From a bacterium UBP1_UBA4783 (GTDB lineage: Bacteria > Krumholzibacteriota > Krumholzibacteriia > Krumholzibacteriales > Krumholzibacteriaceae), in the NCBI GenBank assembly GCA_002403075.1, contig DHHB01000020.1, forward strand, positions 1-16,560: DNA of 16,560 bases. Direction: 5' to 3'. Below, one piece after another: positions 14,098-16,560 of this stretch. Position 1 is the first letter of the stretch. Every line of letters begins with the position of its first letter. A model generated the notes under the pieces. That model ran no database searches and was not told where the DNA came from. It worked only from the letters and a program-made list of their open reading frames with translations. A program made the position numbers and the translations under genes.

Positions 14098-15726
14098 TTA
14101 TCTAATCAGAACCATTTTGCGTTGCAGTACCACCCCCCCCGCCCGGGCGACGGCGATGTAGAATCCGGTCGCGACGGTCCGCCCGGCGTCATCCTTTCCG
14201 TCCCAGACGAATACGGCCCGGTCCCCCTCGAGAGGCCCCGATAAGAGCGAGCGAATCCTACGACCGGACGCCGAATACACGGCAAGCTCCACGTTCGAGC
14301 CCGGCGCCGTTCGAGGCATCAAGAGCACGATCATGGTGGAAGGATTGAATGGATTGGGATAGTTGACGAGCGCCCCCGACGGAGGGGTCGGGAAATCGGC
14401 GCCCGTCGCAGGGTATTCTATGAGCACCTGAGCGTCATACCTGAAGTGCTGCACCCTCTCGTTCGCCCCGTTGCGCAGATCGCTCCTACGGATGCCGATG
14501 GTCGTCGTTCCGGCGCGTATTGCCCTGAAGGTGATCGTAAAGAGCGCCCCCGGACCGTCGACCGTGTTGCCGAGAATCGCGCCGTTCACGAACACCGAAT
14601 CGCAGCCGCATCCGGGGTTCATCCAGCGGAAAAACGTGGGAAGGCCCGAATCCGCCGGGAGCGCTCCCTCTTCCACCGCCAGCACCTCGAGATACGAGTC
14701 GTCGAACGAGATGGTGACATCGTATCCCATGAGACCGACGACATCGTCATTCGCCGCGATCTCGATCTGAAACTCTTGAAAAACGAACGTGTTGGTTTCA
14801 GCGGGCAGCACGAGAAGGCTCGGCGGAGGCTCTATAAACACAATCGCGTCCTCGACGACGTGCGCCAGCCTCTCGTTCGCGCCGCCGCGCAGATCGCTCC
14901 TACGGACGCCGATGGCCGTCGTTCCCGGCTGTATGGCTCTAAAGGTGATCGTGAAGAGCGCCCCCGGACCGTCGACCGTGTCGCCGAGAATCGCGCCGTT
15001 CACGAACACCGAATCGCAGCCGCATCCGGGGTTCATCCAGCGGAAAAACGTGGGAAGGCCCGAATCCGCCGGGAGCGCTCCCTCTTCCACCGCCAGCACC
15101 TCGAGATACGAGTCGTCGAAATCGACGGTGACGTCGTATCCCATGAGGCCGTCGATCGCTTCGTTCGCCGCGATCTCGATCTGGAACTCGTGAAAGACGG
15201 CCGTGTTGGTTTCAACGGGAAGAACCAGAAGGCTCGGCGGAGGCTCTATGCACACGATCGCGTCCTCGACGACGTGCGGCAGGCTCTCGTTCGTACCGCT
15301 GCGCAGATCGCTCCTGCGGACGCCGATGGTCGTCGTTCCCGTGCGTATGGCCCTGAAGGTGATCGTGAAAAGCGCCCCCGGACCGTCGACCGTTTCGCCC
15401 AGAATCGAACCGATCACGAACACCGAATCGCAGCCGCATCCGGGATTCATCCAGCGAAAGAAGGTGCCGAAGCCGGAGTTCGCCGGAAGCGCCCCTTCCC
15501 CAACCGCCACGATCTCGAGGCTCGAATCGTCGAACGAAACGGTGACATCGTACCCCATGAGGCTTTCGATCTCGTCATTCACGACGATTCTCACCTGAAA
15601 CTGATGATTGATCGTGATGGTCGTATCGGGCACGATCGCGAGGCGTCCCTCGGCCCGCGGCCCGGACGGGCAAAGGAGCGCCACCGTGATCATCACGAGG
15701 CATAGGACCGCCGGTATTCGTCTCAC
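14098..15726 (-). CDS. Exported protein with three tandem cohesin-like domains and a FlgD-Ig/T9SS-type C-terminal domain
   Basis: A 542-residue exported protein. A signal peptide (MRRIPAVLCLVMITVALLCP..., cleavage near PRA at 23-25) is followed by three cohesin-like beta domains at about 29-162, 167-300 and 305-438. These repeat exactly every 138 residues, each with LMGYDVTV.FDDS.LE, FFRWMNPGCGCDSVF and GPGALFTITFRAI. The C-terminal domain (455-542) starts NYPNPFNPST, contains VWDGKDDAGRTVATGFYIA and ends KMVLIR, the pattern of FlgD-Ig or type-IX-like sorting domains. The start is GTG, supported by GAGGAGGGG six bases upstream and by the signal peptide. It starts 13 nt after the preceding gene, which has the same architecture with one repeat. 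A role as a surface or secreted binding protein is likely; no dockerin partner or catalytic domain is present. Confidence 0.9.
   Translation of the reverse strand: MRRIPAVLCLVMITVALLCPSGPRAEGRLAIVPDTTITINHQFQVRIVVNDEIESLMGYDVTVSFDDSSLEIVAVGEGALPANSGFGTFFRWMNPGCGCDSVFVIGSILGETVDGPGALFTITFRAIRTGTTTIGVRRSDLRSGTNESLPHVVEDAIVCIEPPPSLLVLPVETNTAVFHEFQIEIAANEAIDGLMGYDVTVDFDDSYLEVLAVEEGALPADSGLPTFFRWMNPGCGCDSVFVNGAILGDTVDGPGALFTITFRAIQPGTTAIGVRRSDLRGGANERLAHVVEDAIVFIEPPPSLLVLPAETNTFVFQEFQIEIAANDDVVGLMGYDVTISFDDSYLEVLAVEEGALPADSGLPTFFRWMNPGCGCDSVFVNGAILGNTVDGPGALFTITFRAIRAGTTTIGIRRSDLRNGANERVQHFRYDAQVLIEYPATGADFPTPPSGALVNYPNPFNPSTMIVLLMPRTAPGSNVELAVYSASGRRIRSLLSGPLEGDRAVFVWDGKDDAGRTVATGFYIAVARAGGVVLQRKMVLIR
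14413..14814 (-). repeat. Cohesin-like repeat unit 3
   Basis: This encodes residues 305-438 of the three-repeat protein. Bases 14569-14706 are identical, with no mismatch over 138 bp, to 14983-15120 in unit 2, at an offset of 414 bp. Confidence 0.9.
14827..15228 (-). repeat. Cohesin-like repeat unit 2
   Basis: This encodes residues 167-300. It is nearly identical to unit 3 over its central part and more diverged from unit 1, and the period to both neighbours is exactly 414 bp. Confidence 0.9.
15241..15642 (-). repeat. Cohesin-like repeat unit 1
   Basis: This encodes residues 29-162. It is clearly homologous to units 2 and 3 but more diverged, for example FGTFFRWMNPGCGCDSVFVI against LPTFFRWMNPGCGCDSVFVN, so it is the oldest split or has escaped conversion. 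Confidence 0.85.
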
Positions 15727-15739
15727 GCCGTTCCCCTCC

Positions 15740-16560
15740 TCAACGTAACAGCACCATCTTGCGTTTCAGCGTGCCGGCCGCCGTCTCGGCAACGGCGAGG
15801 TAGATTCCTGCGGCCGAGGGGCGTCCCTGGCCGTCCCGGCCATCCCAGATAATCTGTCTCCTGCCTGGAGGAAGGAATCCCCTGAAGAGCGAACGTACGC
15901 GCACGCCGGAAACATCGTAAATATCGATCGCAACGCCGACCGGAACCATTTCCGGTCCGCCGTTCCCCGGAAGCTCCATGACAAGGACTGTCGCCGGATT
16001 GAATGGATTCGGATAATTGGAAAACGCTCCTGTCGGCGACGCGGGCGCATCGTGCCCCGTCGGATAGCGGACGACTATCTCGGCCGACTCTCCAGTGACC
16101 GGCGCGAGCTCGACGCGGTTTATGTCCCAGAGACGCGCCGCGGCCAAGCTCACATTGCAAACTCCCAGGGCTTTTGCGCGAAATACGAGCTGCACGAGCT
16201 CCCCGGGAGCGAGGAAATAGGAGCGGTAGCCGAGAACGCAGTCTTCCGCGATCACCGAATCGGGTAGGATCCTTTTCCAGTAGAAGAAGGTTTGATAGCC
16301 CGACGTCCGAAAGAGCAGCCCCTCGCGAGCGATCGTGACATCGACGACCGCGGTGTCGTCGAGATTGACGTACACCCCCATGCAGCTCAGGGAATCGACC
16401 GCGTCGTTCACCATGACCCGCAGCGTGCAGAGGGCTCCCGGTTCGAGGTAATTCACCGGCGGCTCGAGACTCACGAGAGGATGGTCCTGTGTTGAAGCAG
16501 GCGGCGCGGCCGGCCCGGCATGAGCCCCGGCGCCGAGACAGAGAAGAAAAAGCGCGGAGA
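15740..16560 (-). CDS. 5'-truncated exported protein with one cohesin-like domain and a FlgD-Ig/T9SS-type C-terminal domain
   Basis: At least 272 residues; the start codon is beyond the window end. A GTG at 16474 could pass for a start, but the frame stays open to 16560. It encodes the hydrophobic end of a signal peptide (SALFLLCLGAGAHAG, cleavage likely after AHA), and no good ribosome binding site precedes the GTG. One cohesin-like domain follows (LRVMVNDAVDSLSCMGVYVN, then FFYWKRILPDSVI, then ELVQLVFRAKALG), aligning with the repeats of the next gene but lacking the GCGCD loop. The C-terminal domain starts NYPNPFNPAT, contains IIWDGRDGQGRPSAAGIYLA and ends KMVLLR. The next gene begins 13 nt later with its ribosome binding site abutting this stop, so the two are almost certainly one operon. 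Probably an extracellular or surface protein. Confidence 0.88.
   Translation of the reverse strand, partial: SALFLLCLGAGAHAGPAAPPASTQDHPLVSLEPPVNYLEPGALCTLRVMVNDAVDSLSCMGVYVNLDDTAVVDVTIAREGLLFRTSGYQTFFYWKRILPDSVIAEDCVLGYRSYFLAPGELVQLVFRAKALGVCNVSLAAARLWDINRVELAPVTGESAEIVVRYPTGHDAPASPTGAFSNYPNPFNPATVLVMELPGNGGPEMVPVGVAIDIYDVSGVRVRSLFRGFLPPGRRQIIWDGRDGQGRPSAAGIYLAVAETAAGTLKRKMVLLR

Noticed and set aside
6701..14140. Runs of eight G on the coding strand (at 6701-6708, 9901-9908, 12366-12373 and 14133-14140) as phase-variation tracts
   Set aside because: At this GC content a handful of such runs is roughly what chance predicts, and two of the affected genes are not typical phase-variable surface genes. 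Only the run near the 3' end of the three-repeat protein would make biological sense, and it alone is weak evidence.
14062..14244. A 60-codon plus-strand frame behind the plus-strand promoter-like pair
   Set aside because: It has no convincing ribosome binding site and most of it is antisense to the conserved C-terminal domain of the three-repeat protein.
15740..16474. A complete 244-residue gene starting with GTG at 16474
   Set aside because: The frame continues to the window end and encodes a signal-peptide core before the GTG, and no good ribosome binding site precedes it. The gene is better read as 5'-truncated.
13043..16560. Dockerin domains or cellulosome-type enzymes as partners of the cohesin-like domains
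   Set aside because: I found no DxNxDGxxN-type calcium-binding repeats and no glycoside hydrolase domain in any gene of the window.
1..16560. CRISPR arrays, tRNA or rRNA genes, insertion sequences, integrases, toxin-antitoxin or other defence genes
   Set aside because: None was seen by reading the sequence. The only sizeable repeats are the three in-frame protein-coding units.

Overview
The window is GC-rich chromosomal DNA (about two thirds G+C by eye) in which every supported gene is on the minus strand. It looks like a Gram-negative-type bacterium from a poorly cultivated lineage. Two neighbouring exported proteins end in a C-terminal domain of the FlgD-Ig / type IX-like sorting type (NYPNPFNP at its start, KMVL(L/I)R at its end), fused to cohesin-like domains. 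That combination is common in uncultivated FCB-type phyla such as Eisenbacteria, Krumholzibacteriota or Latescibacterota. The taxonomy is inference; there is no rRNA or other marker here to settle it.

In the direction of transcription (high to low coordinates), the right-hand quarter holds an exoprotein locus. It has a 5'-truncated protein with one cohesin-like domain (15740-16560), a protein with three tandem cohesin-like repeats (14098-15726), a 347-bp AT-rich intergenic region with a convincing minus-strand promoter and a long leader, and a Cys-rich secreted protein of unknown function (13043-13750) closed by a clear intrinsic terminator (12986-13015).

A second transcription unit follows that terminator. 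It starts with a 1217-residue exported TPR protein (9193-12846) and continues 7 nt later into uvrA (6297-9185), then a tightly packed glycine cleavage cluster: gcvT, gcvH, gcvPA and gcvPB. The cluster ends with a LipM-type octanoyltransferase and the first permease of an Opp/Dpp-type ABC importer; the start of a further gene lies at the window edge. Spacings of 7, 43, 95, 0, -4, 1, -4 and 23 nt suggest one polycistronic message, with translational coupling from gcvH to the permease.

Functionally, GcvPA/GcvPB decarboxylate glycine and pass the aminomethyl group to the lipoyl arm of GcvH. GcvT releases ammonia and transfers the one-carbon unit to tetrahydrofolate. LipM is well placed to make the octanoyl precursor of that lipoyl arm. 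The L-protein (lipoamide dehydrogenase) and lipoyl synthase are not in the window.

There is no CRISPR array, tRNA, rRNA, insertion sequence, prophage or recognisable defence system. The least explained parts are the cohesin-like/sorting-domain proteins, including a 138-bp perfectly identical block between two internal repeats, the Cys-rich orphan, and the regulatory region between them.
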